Assembly: GCA_030562195.1 (NCBI GenBank)
Contig: JAUJPP010000012.1
Coordinates: forward strand, 744,001-808,000
Direction of reading: 5' to 3'
DNA from: Nipponacmea schrenckii
Lineage: Eukaryota > Mollusca > Gastropoda > Lottiidae
DNA length: 64,000 nt
Shown: one piece after another, positions 1 to 11,844 of the stretch
Layout of the letters: every line of letters begins with the position of its first letter
Numbering within the stretch: the stretch's first letter is position 1
The notes under the pieces: generated by a model
The model's input: the letters and a program-made list of their open reading frames with translations, nothing else
What the model was told of the DNA's origin: nothing
The model's database searches: none
Translations under genes and position numbers: made by a program

Positions 1-183
1 TTTGATTACTTCAGTTTCATTTTAAATAAATTATGTGGAAGAATGAATATTAACTTTCAGCCCACTTCAGAACTAACAGAAATAAATTGGTCAAAAAAAT
101 TTCATGGACTTTGCACTGGAATAGCAGTCAATGTTGTAATAAATAACATTAATATTTTGTGATTGAGGTGTGGACTGGAATAG

Positions 184-393
184 CTATAAGGGGTGATGTG
201 GAGGTTATCAGTCTAATTAAAATGTAGACCAAACTTTCGTTCGTATTTTATTAGTTTCGTTTCGAATGTATTGGCGTAACCAATACAGTAAGGTCTAACA
301 TTGCCCCTTAATACGAACTGTTCGAACGACCTTTGACCTAACTCAGTTTTAACCTAATGACCACACATTTTTTAGTATAGACAATCAGGTTGG
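184..393 (+). mobile_element. Possible 3' LTR end of a Gypsy-like element
   Basis: A purine run at 185-191 is followed at about 194 by sequence starting TGATGTGGAGG, the arrangement of a polypurine tract next to the start of a 3' LTR in Gypsy-type elements. The stretch contains a run reading GTAACCAATACAG and ends near 393 in ACA. No pol sequence precedes it and no second LTR is in the window, so this is a weak call resting on local pattern only. Bases 1-183 show no coding signal; they contain two short related runs around TGGACTGGAATAGC. Confidence 0.2.
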
Positions 394-404
394 GCAGAAA
401 GATA

Positions 405-735
405 GTCATAATGTTTCTGTTTTAAATAAGTCGGCAAGAATATTGTTTATCACTTTAGCAGTTTCTTTAAAAATCGGCTCCGGTAAAATTGCAAAGTGTT
501 TAGGATTGTTCAATTGATGCTCTGCTTCTGCAATATAATCTTCGCTATGTAATATAACGCAACATGAACCTTTGTCACTCTTTCGTCTTTTTAAAGTAAA
601 TTTAACGCTTCCCCTTCTACGCGCGTGAGATTAGCCTCCTCGTGTGTTATGGAAAGATTTGATATTTGGTTATTCATACTTGTAAATACGTTTAATATTT
701 CTGGATGGATGGCGGATTTAGGGATAAACATTGTT
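405..735 (-). pseudogene. Penelope-like reverse transcriptase N-terminal fragment
   Basis: Read on the minus strand, an open stretch begins MFIPKSAIHPEILNVF, continues through ITHEEANLTRVEGEALNLL, then shifts frame into DKGSCCVILHSEDYIAEAE and ends in a stop near 405. The 'ADKG-x-x-V-V-(x)3-EDY' pattern followed by 'EA-x-x-Q-L' is the block just upstream of the RT fingers in Penelope-like elements and their relatives. The RT palm (motifs A to C) is absent, so only the N-terminal part survives. One frameshift lies near 600. Upstream on this strand is module C, downstream is the possible LTR end. The alternative is another RT class with a similar N-terminal block; the family call is from memory of motif patterns. 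Confidence 0.45.
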
Positions 736-744
736 CTAGCATGT

Positions 745-965
745 CACGACATTAGATAGGCTAAAGTCTGTTTACCAAGCTGACATTCATGTTTACGAAC
801 AAAAAGCCTTACAAATAACATTTTGAGATAATGATCAGTAAACTATTAGGGCAATAATCATTAAACTATAAGGGCAATGATCAGTAAACTATTAGGGCGA
901 TATCAATAAACTTATAGGACAAGGACAAAAACGATAGACCTTTAGGGCAATGATCAGTAAAATAA
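745..965 (+). repeat. Module C: short repeat of about 22 bp (GATCAGTAAACTATTAGGGC)
   Basis: The segment starts with a run around GATAGGCTAAAGTCTGTTTACC and then repeats variants of 'aatgatcagtaaactattagggc' about six times to 965. The same module occurs at 14850-15160 in this orientation and inverted at 48996-49345, 52640-52800 and 55338-55459. It always sits next to module D or E. Confidence 0.8.
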
Positions 966-1250
966 CATATCATAGATTGACATCAAATACTACTATATCT
1001 ACCTAGAAAATAGTAACCAGTCTTTGTTCATGACTTATCATCTCTAGATGTGCATAAATATTGTTGAAAGACAATAGTAGAAATATTACAATATACCTAC
1101 ATTGGTCAGTCAACAAACAGTTTTATGCAAGTAGAATAAGTGGTATTGAACATAACATAGATAGACATCAAATACCACCTTATCTACTTAGACCACAGGT
1201 ACCAGTCTTTGATTATGACATGAGTATAAACATTGTTGAAACCCTAAAAT
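965..1250 (+). repeat. Module D: 186-bp repeat, about 1.5 copies
   Basis: Two partial units carry the landmarks CATAGATTGACATCAAATAC, ACCAGTCTTTG and TATTGTTGAAAGACAATAG. Full arrays of the same unit are at 15165-16145 and, inverted, at 50800-52640. A 63-codon open stretch inside it is not considered a gene. Confidence 0.75.
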
Positions 1251-1254
1251 AAAA

Positions 1255-1720
1255 CTAAAGACTCGAAACAAAAATTTGAAACACAAATCTAACGTACCAA
1301 TTATGACCGTTCCACTCGACTCCTAAATTAAAAGTGACAATAACTAATAGCCACATTTTGTTTTATATTGAAAACGCGGACGTTATAGTAAAACAATGAC
1401 CTGACGCCATAACCTTTAGAAGCAAGGTTGAAAATATTTAAAAAATGTGTTTGTTTTTGAAGGAAAAATTACAATTTTACACTGAAGTATTGATGAATTG
1501 TCTATTTATTATAGGTTATCAGATATCATTTAGTACTATTTATAATTATCAAGTTATTACAAGTTAAAAGTAGGATACTAATTTTTAAAATTGTTTCTTT
1601 ATTCTCCTGTTTTGAATTTTAAAACAAACTAAACGTGATTAAAATCTGTTGGACGTTATTTATATGGTTTTAGACTGTGTAACACATACATGGTTTAAGA
1701 TTTAAGAAAATCTGAGTGTG
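1255..1720 (+). repeat. Module A, dispersed repeat of about 470 bp
   Basis: It starts at GAAACCCTAAAATAAAAC and includes GCGGACGTTATAGTAAAACA and GGTTATCAGATATCATT. Homologous copies are at 13970-14310, 16150-16510, and inverted at 48350-48850, 50640-50800 and 53300-53840. No coding potential is apparent. Confidence 0.8.
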
Positions 1721-1990
1721 ATTATGCTGAAAATTGAGATACATGTAGTAGATTTTGACAGAATCATTTTCCAGGATGTCCACTTGTGCTTAGTATTTGG
1801 TCTATGTTTTTTTTTTTATTTTATTTTATTTTTTTTTTTTTCGTTGGTTATGGCGTGTTGTCTTTGGTCTGTTGTTGTTTGTTTGTTTGTCGCTGGCGTT
1901 ATGTTATCATGCTGTCTATGGTCTTTTGTTTTGTCACGTGATCGCAGCTTTTTCTGATCATTTTTTGCTTGGAGATCCAAGCAGAAGGAT
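1720..1990 (+). repeat. Module B (partial), T-rich dispersed repeat
   Basis: This contains TAGATTTTGACAGAATCATT, then CCACTTGTGCTTAGTATTTG, a long T-rich tract at 1807-1845 and TGTTGTCTTTGGTCTGTTGT. It matches 14310-14840 on the same strand and 43170-43387, 50467-50640 and 52810-53290 inverted. Overlapping Phe-rich open stretches are low-complexity artefacts of the T tract. Confidence 0.75.
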
Positions 1991-2600
1991 AGATTATTAC
2001 AAGCGAAACATTGGAAAAATTAGTCAATTATATAAGGTCAGAACATACATTAATAATGTATTGATCAAATTTTAATTACCAAAATTATACATATTAAAAT
2101 AAAAGCAATACATTTTATATCGTCCGAATAATGTCCAAAAAATTCCTAGTAAAGAATCCCACCTCTCTTAAATAAGGTCTTTCTTTTTAAAACATTTCAT
2201 AAAGATTATATAGTTTACAAGTATTATTTTTAACATAATATGCAAATAGGCATTTCAAAAGAATACCAGTTAAACGGTTACAAAAAAAGGTCAAAACGAA
2301 AACAACTCCACCAAAACGATAAAAAAAATATTTCATTCAAAGCCGATATATTAGTAAGTGGAAAAATAAAATTCTTATAGGCCTATAAATATATTTAAGA
2401 TAAACTTGTTGTTACTTAAATTATACCAATTTCAACAATGATAGGCTAGATCTCGATGCCAATTTCTTTCGCTGAACTTAATTCTGCCGATTTATCACCT
2501 CCGATGACCTTTTTAAATAACAAGGTCATTGTGTTAGGATCTAACGGCTTTAGACTTAGAGATGATTCGGGATGTTATGAACGTTATCAATCTGGGTCTT
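1990..2600. repeat. Module F, shared with inverted copy at 42590-43170
   Basis: The stretch matches the reverse complement of 42590-43170, for example the run around GGCTAGATCTCGATGCCAAT and the one around AACGTTCATAACATCC. In both copies F abuts an L1-type ORF2 fragment at the same F base, so F may be the 3' untranslated part of that L1-type element. No coding signal is seen. Confidence 0.65.
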
Positions 2601-3288
2601 TCATTTATAATTATTTGTTATTATGAATGTTTTTATAATTTGAATCTTTCCGGATAGATTAAGTTTGTATTTATCAAAAGATGCTATTATTCTTTTCATT
2701 TCAGGATATTTGTCAATATAATTGAGTTTAATCATTGTATCATTATTTAAAGAGAAATTTATTCCTAATATCTTAATTGATGTTTCACATATTTTCACTT
2801 TTAATTTTTTCATTTCGTACTTAAAGGTTTCATTTTTTTTATTTAGATTAATAGATTCTGTTTTATTAATGTTAATTTTCAATCCGGATATGAGACTGAA
2901 TAGTTTAAGCACTTCAAATAAATGGCGTGCTGATACATAGTCATTCAATAGCATCGTTAAATCATCTGCATAGCTTATAGCCTTTATTTGTTTTTCACCA
3001 AAATTGATCCCTTTAATTTTTACATCATTTCTAATAGATTCTAATCAAATTTCCATAACTAGATTGAATAAAATAGATGACATTGGGTCCCCCTGTCTTA
3101 CCCCCCTCGAAATTTGAAAGGTTTTTGTCGCGAATCCATTGTTGGCAACATTACAAGTTATATCATGATATAATATTTTTATCCATCTTTTGAAATTTTG
3201 TGCGAAACTTAATATATCTAAAATATGAAACAGAAAATCGTGGTGAAAACTATCAAAAGCTTTTTGAAAATCTATTGCTAATAAAAAA
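2601..3288 (-). pseudogene. L1/Tx1-like LINE reverse transcriptase palm fragment
   Basis: On the minus strand from about 3283 the translation runs LLAIDFQKAFDSFHHDFLF (RT motif A, catalytic Asp), GVRQGDPMSSILFNLV (motif B), one in-frame TGA near 3048, then ISYADDLTMLLNDYVSARH (motif C, YADD) and SGLKININKTES (motif D), ending at IIKTFIITNNYK. The SGLKIN-x-x-KTE pattern is typical of the L1/Tx1 group. Endonuclease and N-terminal RT are missing, and the element breaks off at an A/T-rich junction near 3290. The C-terminal half of the same kind of protein survives in the other arm at 42020-42433. Non-functional because of truncation and the stop. Confidence 0.8.
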
Positions 3289-3319
3289 AAAAAAACTATT
3301 TTTCTTTGCCTAGCAGGTT

Positions 3320-5515
3320 CGAACTAAACTTAAAGTATCTGTCTACATCAAAACTACAGTTAATCTCTGTCTAAATGCCTTAAATTGGACATTAATGTGC
3401 CTGACTGTAAATTGACCATAATTTATTAATTGTACCCTAATGCGCACATGTGTAATTTGTAACAACACCTCCTCAATTGACATGCAACCTTGAGATATAT
3501 TAAGGACGGATAATATCAATGTGGAGCAAACTTACCATAATTATAGTAATAGCAACTGTGTATAATAATGTCTGCTATTATAAAGTCAATTTACTGGAAC
3601 TCCTTTACCTAATACTTCATTACTCATAAAGACCACTTGTAACATTGATCTTGGAAATGGTTTTCTAGAACTTTAGAACACTGCCGAATCAATTGATTCT
3701 TGGTTTTTTTTGCTCACTTAGCTTTGAATAAACAAGGAGTAAATGGTTTAGTGCTATCATTATTCAAAACCTTGGCCGTATTTGGTACATTGGTAAAATG
3801 GTAAAAATCTCAATTTCAGAAATAAATTTCGTAGGTCGAACCATTGTTTACTTCAATTTATGAATACCATGTACCACAACCTTCAAAAATGCGTCCCTTG
3901 ACTTATCTGAATCTTTTAACTTAAAAAATCCTAACATTAAATGTTATACCGGTACACCAAAACTATTTTAAAAACTTACGTAAATTTCATGGATCATGAA
4001 GCCCCTTGTTAAAACCGTAACAACCTTTATTATTCTTATCGCCAATTTTAAATGATATATATTTCAAAAGATAATTTGTAACCAAATGATGGGAAGATAT
4101 TCAAGATATCAAAAAAGTTGCCAGTCCTTTCTATTTCATTCTGAAAATTTAAAAAAGGGCCTCTAAAAACAACATGGTGATAATAATTTGTCATCATTGA
4201 CTGTCCTCGATATATTCAGATAACAAGACCCGGAGCTTGTTAACTTAGCTCCTATGCCTCGCTTGGGCTTCTTTATTGCTATTTTATGATCCTTATAGAC
4301 TGTCCTAGATATCGTAGACAAAGACCTAGTCCACACACCTGCCTGGTTTAATCTCAACCAGAATCAACTTTTTTCCTTAGTGATCAATGATCAAAAGTTA
4401 CTTTCAAGTTTTCCAAAAATAAACCTTTGGAAAAGGTTAGATTTTTGGGTATTTCTATCAAAAATATATTACCTTAAAATATACAAATAAACTGATTTAT
4501 TGCCTTGATTTTAGACATTTGTTTGGATGTGAGATTTATTTCTTATCAATAATCTCAATAAATGGTGAGAAGGGGATCTAAATTTAAACTATATAATGTA
4601 ATTTCTTTTGTTGCAAAATATAATACATGTAAAAAAAAAAAACTGGATTCGTATTCATTCCTTAACTTGTCTATCTTCTACCTGTGTTTGAATGAAATCA
4701 AAGTTAATAATAAGGAGAAAGACAGTATCTTTACGCTAGAAATTGTGACAGACTAGAATCAGTCCTCAGATGTTCATTTATACAACAATGATAAAGGTAA
4801 ATATTTTTACTTTGTCTTGTAAAACGGAATCAATTTAAATTAATGTGTCTGTGACTAGATTTCTCTGAGAAACACCCTTTAAAGTACCAGATGATCAAGT
4901 GTAGTGATTTGTATAATTTCATGAAGCATTGCACAAAACCTTTTTTAATACAGTAGCAGCATTTATTGTTCAAACCGCCAAAATAAATGATACAATTTTA
5001 AAAAATAATATGTAACCAAATGAAGGGAAGACATTCAAGATATAACCAAGTTGCCAGTCCTGTCTATTTCATTCTGGAAATTTAGTAAAGGACTTCTAAT
5101 AACAACTTGGTGATTATAATTTTCTTTTCGAACATGAATACAGAGGGATTAGATGGGGTCAACTAGTATTTGAAGTAGCTCAGCTTTCATAACTGCGTTA
5201 AAGGCAGAACTTTAAGGATGATGTACAGCTTTTAGGATCAAGTCCTTGGTAGTAGAACCAATTGCTTACTAGCAATAGACGATGTTGCTTACTTCAAAGA
5301 TCAAGGCCAGGAGGTCTTATTGACCATCTCTAGATACCAAGATCCGGAGCTTGTTGACTTAGCTCCTATGCCTCGTTTGGGCTTCTTAATTGTTATTTTA
5401 TGATCCTTATAGACTGTCCTAGATATCGTAGACTAAGACCTAGTCCACACACCTGCCTGGTTTAATCTCAACCAGAATCTACTTTCTTCCCTTCGTGATC
5501 AATGATCAAAGGTAT
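3320..5515 (-). repeat. Dispersed element R, inverted copy
   Basis: Landmarks include TGATCAATGATCAAA at about 4381 and 5501, each next to CAACCAGAATC and TAGTCCACACACCTGCCTGG. The reverse complement matches 9070-11770, 24180-26525 and 39668-42020. The element carries an internal direct duplication: the landmark module recurs about 1.1 kb apart within each copy. A 64-codon open stretch at 4562-4756 is also open in the copy at 41143-41331 but closed in the other two, so I do not call it a gene. Confidence 0.75.
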
Positions 5516-5529
5516 ATATTTGGTTATAT

Positions 5530-6725
5530 TTATTTTTAAAACTTTAATAAGTCAAAATTAGAAACTGCGAGTCGAGAATACAAACAGTTATTAAAGTCAA
5601 AACAGTAAATATTCAAAAAACTGCAATGACAATCTTTAAAAACTACAAAAAACAAATAGTAAGGAATATTGGAAAATCCTATCCCAAGATCTAAAGGTCA
5701 AGGAACAATGTGAAGTGAATATTGATTCGCTATACGAGCACTTCAAGAATATCAGCACTGGTGATCCAATAACACAAACTGATGAAGACGACCTCCTCTC
5801 AACAGCACTAAACACAAACGATGGCCCCCTAAATAGCCCAAATAAGTGACAACGAAATCTTGAAATGTATAGACAATCTTAAGAACGATAAAGCATTCGG
5901 AACGGATGAGATACTTAATGAATATATCAAAAGTACAAAAACAACAATGCTACCAGTATACCATCTGCTATTTAACCTAGTTTTAGACAGTGGCATCATA
6001 CCAACAACTTGGTCAACTGGCATTATTAACCCCATTTACAAGAAGAAAGGAAGTAAGTCCGAAGCAGAAAACTACCGTGGTATTACTCTCTTAAGTTGTC
6101 TTGGCAAACTGTTTACGAGTATTCTCAACAAACGTTTAACAGAATACACAGAATCAGAGCATATAATAGGACCAGAACAAGCTGGATTCAGGAAATACTT
6201 CTCAACACTAGACCACATATATACTCTCAAGTGCCTAATAGACATATTCCTGAAGAGCAATAAACGTCTCTATGCCTGTTTTGTGGATTATCGCCGGGCC
6301 TTCGACGGAATTCCTAGACTTAAGCTCTGGCAACAAATATTGGAAGCTGGTGTTAAGGGTAAAGTGTTCAATGTCATATATAACTTGTATAAACATGCAA
6401 AATCTAAAGTAAGGTATTGTAACACTGTATCGGAAACGTTTGAATGATCCCTAGGAGAATTTGTCACCATTACTTTTCTCAATATACTTAAGAGATTTAT
6501 CAAGTTTTATTGTGAATCATTACTCTGGTTTAACTATCAACGAATCTGACACTGAAAATGTCAGTTGCTTTTTTAAATTATTTGTATTACTATATGCTGA
6601 CGATACAATACTGCTTGCTGAATCATGTGAACAATTACAATTAGCTTTAAACGGTATGGCAGAATATTGTAGATCAAGAGAACTCGATGTAAATATATCA
6701 AAGACTAAAATAATTGTATTTGCCA
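5530..6725 (+). pseudogene. Non-LTR retrotransposon RT fragment (linker to palm)
   Basis: Several frames together give a decayed ORF2: linker pieces (EQCEVNIDSLYEHFKNIS near 5710), then an open stretch at 5860-6447 with NDKAFGTDEILNEYIKST, NYRGITLLSCLGKLFTSIL, GPEQAGFRKYFSTLDHIYTL and motif A as FVDYRRAFDGI. A TGA and a small deletion at 6446-6460 remove most of the motif B sequence, after which a second frame resumes with LSPLLFSIYLRDLS and motif C as LLYADDTILLAES at about 6590. The family fits LINEs with a YRGI RT core (RTE/I-like); I do not assign the clade firmly. It ends abruptly at about 6735 against an oppositely oriented LINE. Confidence 0.85.
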
Positions 6726-6759
6726 AAGGTAAAATTCGTAAAAAAAGATATAAAAGAGA

Positions 6760-7640
6760 TATAAAAAAAATTATTCAAACAGTCCGCCTTGTCAGTCAAA
6801 GTAACAGCCGGTTTGCCATTATTGACAAGTGGCGGGATCCCGCCTTTTGGGTTACATCTGTTATTCACATATGAATTGACAAGTTGCCACCAATCCTTGT
6901 TTCCAAAGTTGCCCTTTAAGTTAATTTTATTGTCGAGTTTATCAAAATAATCCTTTTTGCATTTACGAATCAAATTAATGTAAGTGTTCCGAATTTTTCT
7001 AAAGTTATGCCAATCTGATTCAGAATTCGATCTGACAGCTTTCCGATGGATTTTATTTTTTTTCCGGCTTATGTTTCTAATCGTGTTATTCACCCAAGCT
7101 TTATCGCGGGGTCTTATTGTAACGGTTTTATTTGGTACATTTTTCTTTGTAATACTTATCAATTCAGATGTGAATAAAGTTACCGAGTTATCAATATTTC
7201 TTTTGTCAACAATGGCATCCCAGTTGGTACTCCCTACGTTTCATCTTAAATTGTCATAGTTTGTCTCGTCATAGTTCCAGAGAGTGCGTTTAAAAGATGA
7301 TATATTAGAAGATTTAAATGACAGCCGACAATAATGATCACTACAGGATGGAGCCAGACAACCAGATTCCGAAACAAGTACAATGTGTTAAAATAAGATC
7401 AAGGAGTGTTCTAGTGCCATTGGTATCAATTCGAGTAGGATCAGATATAAGCTGTTTAAAATCAAAAAGGTTGATAACGTCATGGATAAAACAGGATTTT
7501 TTTGAAAACATGTCAACATTAAAATCACCAAATATGAAAATATTATTAATGTTGGAAGTAGATGCAAGTGAAATAGAGTGTAAAATAGAATCATTTATTG
7601 AGCTATCGGAGCGCGTGTGTCTATAGAAAGTGGGCTCCCA
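6760..7640 (-). pseudogene. Non-LTR retrotransposon endonuclease and linker fragment
   Basis: Read on the minus strand from 7640, the translation gives the apurinic-type endonuclease block IFIFGDFNVDMFSKKSC, then LISDPTRIDTNGTRTLLDLI, consistent with the conserved GDFN and T-x-x-LDL motifs, followed by a frame change near 7350 and a short SDHY-like stretch. The region 7162-6775 is the EN-RT linker (KAWVNNTIRNISRKKNKIH, KDWWQLVNSY, KADCLNNFF). The RT domain is missing: the sequence stops near 6745 at the junction with the plus-strand LINE. At its 5' side it meets a dispersed repeat at about 7640. The domain order and motifs fit CR1/Jockey-group elements. Confidence 0.8.
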
Positions 7641-8010
7641 AATTATGATTGCGCAATCGACTCTAGTCATAAGATATGAAAAAATAACAAAAATCGCTTT
7701 ATCCCCTGAGGCTCCATTTCGAATTTTACAAAAGTTTGACATTTCAATATGGAAAATGAAAAAAGTCAGCTACAAAAGTAATGAAATTAGCAGAATTGAC
7801 CGAAAACCGAAAATAAACTAGAGCCGTACGCCTAAGGGCACTGAAGCAGTGCGTTGAATCCAGGGATTCGTTCGTTGAGCAAAATACAGAAAGGGTTTAT
7901 TTAAAAAAAAATGTGCATTATAAATGGATTTTTATTTCTTAACAAACAGTCCCATACCCACCTTTTCCCCCTTTCCCCCTCTTTGCTCCTCCCTATCCTT
8001 AGGCCTCATC
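7640..8010. repeat. Dispersed repeat with AGAGCCGTACGCCTAA motif and pyrimidine tract
   Basis: Two parts recur at 20470-21390: a segment around GCGCAATCGACT, and one around AGAGCCGTACGCCTAA with the small palindrome CACTGAAGCAGTG, ending in a C/T-rich tract (7950-8005 and 21310-21370). A more diverged relative of the first part is near 22190-22290. No coding function is seen. Confidence 0.6.
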
Positions 8011-8464
8011 ACGGATGGGAATATACATCAGAAATTGGATAGTATATTTTTATATCCAGTGATTATTATTTCCTATTTCAGTTGGATGTAAACGGCGTCA
8101 ACTTGTCATCTACATCAGTACCTATCAACTGTTTTTAACCAAGATATTTTGAACGTAAAAGAGATAATCTGACAAAACATGAGACTGTTGCCCGATTGTT
8201 AACTCTGAATTCAAGAAAGGGAAAGGATTCCAGAATGTTAGCAGGATTCCAGAAAGTATAGAACTAGAGTCCGGTAAGAAGTGACATTATTCAAAAATTA
8301 AAGAATAACACAATATACACATTCCAATACCAATAAATTGATTTGATACTGAATTTTACAGTAATATTATTCATTGATAAAACATTATACACTCACATCA
8401 TAACTAAAAAGATAAGACACCAAAGATATAAGTAAACAAAACTAGCTTAAGAGTAGTTATCTTC

Positions 8465-8870
8465 CATTTCTAGATTTTCAGTTAATGCAATAGTTTTGAC
8501 TAGTTTTGGAAGTGAATATTATAGTTTTGGAAGTGAAAATCATTGTTTTTGAAGTTAATACCCTCGTTTCTAAATTGATTCCTTTGTTTCTAAGTTGATA
8601 CCACAGTTTCTCCTATATTACCTTTACAATTTTATTCTGTTAAACATAAGTTTAACAAAAACTTGTTTCAGAGTAGTCATTCTCCTTTTCTAAGTTAATA
8701 CCATAGCTTTGGAAGTGAATAGTATAGTTTGGAAGTAAATATCATAGTTTTCTAAGTAAATATCATAGTTTTCTAAGTTAATACCATAGTTTATCTGCTG
8801 AAAGTATAGTTCCTCGGTTGACTCCTTAGTTTCTCAGTTGATATCATAGTTTCTCAGAATTTCTCGTTTT
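8465..8870 (+). repeat. Minisatellite of about 24 bp (CATAGTTTTGGAAGTGAATA)
   Basis: Degenerate units such as 'tagttttggaagtgaatatta' and 'gtttctaagttgataccac' repeat about 16 times. Copy 2 of the duplication (23670-23900) lacks roughly 200 bp of this array, as expected for length change by slippage or unequal exchange. Confidence 0.65.
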
Positions 8871-9069
8871 GAATCAGTTTAAAATTAATTATTATTTTAA
8901 TTTTCTCGTGTAAATGGACTGGGTTGGTGAATTCTTACAATATGGTTATGGAAAATAAATTATTATTAGTAACTTTGGCGCCTTGTTTTTAAAATATACT
9001 GGTTAGGTAAAGGTTTCAATTCAGTTTGTAAAACATTGAAGGACGTTTTATTGTTGTTGTAAGCCTAAT

Positions 9070-11530
9070 TATATTTTTGGCTCAAATTTATGAAAACCTC
9101 ACACCACAATCTAGAGAAATGTGTCCCTGAACATATCTGAAAGTTTAAACTTATAAATCCAATAATTAATTTAATAATTGAAAAAAATTTACGTAAAAAT
9201 CTTCGATTGGTATTGTTTTCGTTAGGCGTAAGAATACTACTGAACAGATTTAAGCAAATTAAACGCGTAATTGTAGAGAAATATGTCCTTTCAAACAGCA
9301 AAACTAGTTCAAATTGCTGAATTAACAATTATTACTTTGTATTTTTCATTAAACCTTTTAAATCATATTTATTTTGATCAAGTAGATACAAGTAAATAAG
9401 ATATTCATTCTGTCATCCCAGTGAAGTAATGAAATGAGAAGTTTGTAAATAAAGAGGAGAGTTAATATCTAACAATAGTAGAAATTGAGATACCACAGTT
9501 TATTCTTTGATTTCCAACAAATAACAATGATAAAGATAAATCTTTTGTCTTGAAGATTTTCAGTTTATTTCTAGTTTAAAAATTAGATTTTATGTTCTTG
9601 AGCTGAATATATCTAAGAATCATACCTTTATAACTGAATAGGTTTAGATGTAGTTGACGTTTAGCTTTAGAAAAAAGTATTCCTAATCCTTATTTAATCG
9701 CAATAAATAAAAAAAACCTTCTTTATAATTAGCATCATTGCTGACAATCAAAGTTTTAGAAATAAATGTAACCAAAAATAAACCTTTGATCATTGATCAC
9801 GAAGGGAAGAAAGTAGATTCTGGTTGAGATTAAACCAGGCAGGTGTGTGGACTAGGTCTTAGTCTACGATATCTAGGACAGTCTATAAGGATCATAAAAT
9901 AACAATAAAGAAGCCCCAAAGAGGCATAGGAGCTAAGTCAACGAGCTCCGGGTCTTGGTATCTAGAGATGGTCAATAAGACCTCCTGGCCTTGATCTTTG
10001 AAGTAAGCAACATCATCTATTGCTAGTAAGCAATTGGTTCTACTACCAAGGACTTGGTCCTAAAAGCTGTACATCCCCTAGATGTTCTGCCTTTAAAGCA
10101 GTCCTGAAAGCTGAGCTACTTCAAATCCTAGTTGACCCCATCTGATCCCGCTGTATTCGTGTTCGAAATGAAAATTATTATCACCAAGTTGTTTTTAGAG
10201 GTTCTTATCTAAATGAAATAAACAGGACTGGCAACTTGATTTATATCTTGAATGTCTTCCCTTCATTTGGTTACAACTTATCTTTTAAAAATATGTATCA
10301 TCTAGTTTGATAGTTTAAATAATAAATGCTGTTCCTGTATTAAAAAAGGTTTTGTGCATTGCCTTATGAAATTAAACAAGTCACTACACTTGATCACCTG
10401 GTTTTTTAAAGGGTGTTTCTCAGAGAAATCTAGTCTCAGATACAGAAAATCCTTCTTTAAGGATTTAAATTTATTCCGTTTTACAAGACGAAGTAAAATA
10501 TTTTATTTTTTATTAAATTTTATCTTTATCATTGTTGTATAAAGGAACATCTTAGGACTGATTCTGGTCTGTCGCAATTTATTCTAGTGTATATATACTG
10601 AATGCCTTTCTCTGTATTGTTTACATCTATTTCATTCAAACACAGGTAGAAGATAGATGTTTTAAGTAATGAATAGGAATCAAGTTTTTTTCCTTTACAT
10701 GTATTAAATTTTGCAACAAAGAAATTACATATTACATTGATAAGAAATAAATCTCACATCTAAAACACATGTCAAATATCAAGGCAATAAATCCATTTAT
10801 TTGTATATTTTTAGATAATCATACAAAAAATCTAATTACACATTTATTTTGAAAACTTTAAAGTAACTTTTGATCATTGATGGGCGAAGGGAAGAAAGCA
10901 GATTCTGGTTGAGATTAAACAAGGCTGAGTAGGTCTTAGTCTAAGATATCTAGGACAGTCTTTAATGACAAATTATTATCACCAAGTTGTTTTCGAGGTT
11001 CTTTTCTAAATTTTCTAAATGAAATAGACAGGACTGGTAACTTAGTTTATATCTTGAAAGACTTCCCTTCATTTGGTTACAAATTATCTTAAAAATATAT
11101 ACACCATTGAGTTTTGAATAATAAATGTTGTTACTATATTAAAAAGGGACTTTATGATCTATGAAATTTACGTAAGTTTTTAAAATAGTTTTGGCGTATA
11201 TCAATTAATTTTTAAGTTAAAAGATTCAGATAAGTCCAGGGACACATTTCTCTAGATTTTGGTACATGGTATTCATTAATTTAAGGAGAAACAATTCATG
11301 TCGACCTACGAAAAAATAAAATAAATGTAATGGTCCTGAATATTGAGATGTTTACCACCTTCTTATGATAATGCATTTGCCATAACCATCTTTGCTCAAT
11401 ACGATTAATTCGGCCAAGGTTTAGTGAACAACACAAATTGAGCAAAATGTTAAGGAATGCAAACCCAAGAATTCATTGATTCTGTGGCCTTCGAAGAAAA
11501 TTCCAGTAACCTATTTCTAAGATAAATGTG
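9070..11530 (+). repeat. Dispersed element R inside duplication copy 1
   Basis: This matches 24180-26520, 39668-42020 and, inverted, 3320-5515. The module beginning GATCATTGATCACGAAGGGA at 9787 recurs in shortened form (GATCATTGATGGGCGAAGGG) at about 10873, an internal direct duplication. No conserved reading frame is kept across copies. Confidence 0.75.
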
Positions 11531-11844
11531 ACAAGTGGTCTATATAAGTAATAACGTATTGGGTAAAGTATTATCAGTATATCGACTTGTATAATAGCAG
11601 ACATTATTATACACAGCTGCTATTACTATAATTATTGTAAGTTTGCTCCACATCGATATTATCTGTCCTTCGTATATCTCGAAGGCTGCGTGTAAATTGA
11701 GGGGGCGCAATTCATAAATTATGGTCAGTTAACTGTCAGGCACATTTGTTTGTTGGATATGAATCGAACCCAGACGTGCTCAAATAACTCTGCTTTACTT
11801 CAAGTCACTCGGTTAATATGGATGATTGACTAAACTTTATCTGT

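Noticed and set aside
1797..2075. Phe-rich open frames next to a T tract, also at 14373, 43170 and 53057
   Set aside because: They are a translation of poly-T and (TTTA)n runs in module B and vary in length between copies.
4562..4756. 64-codon frame with a similar frame in the inverted copy at 41143-41331
   Set aside because: The other two R copies (around 10600 and 25600) do not keep it, and it has no motif.
11755..11830. tRNA-like B box (GGGTTCGATTC on the minus strand), possible SINE
   Set aside because: No matching A box at the right distance and no clover-leaf could be drawn; the 3' tail is also absent.
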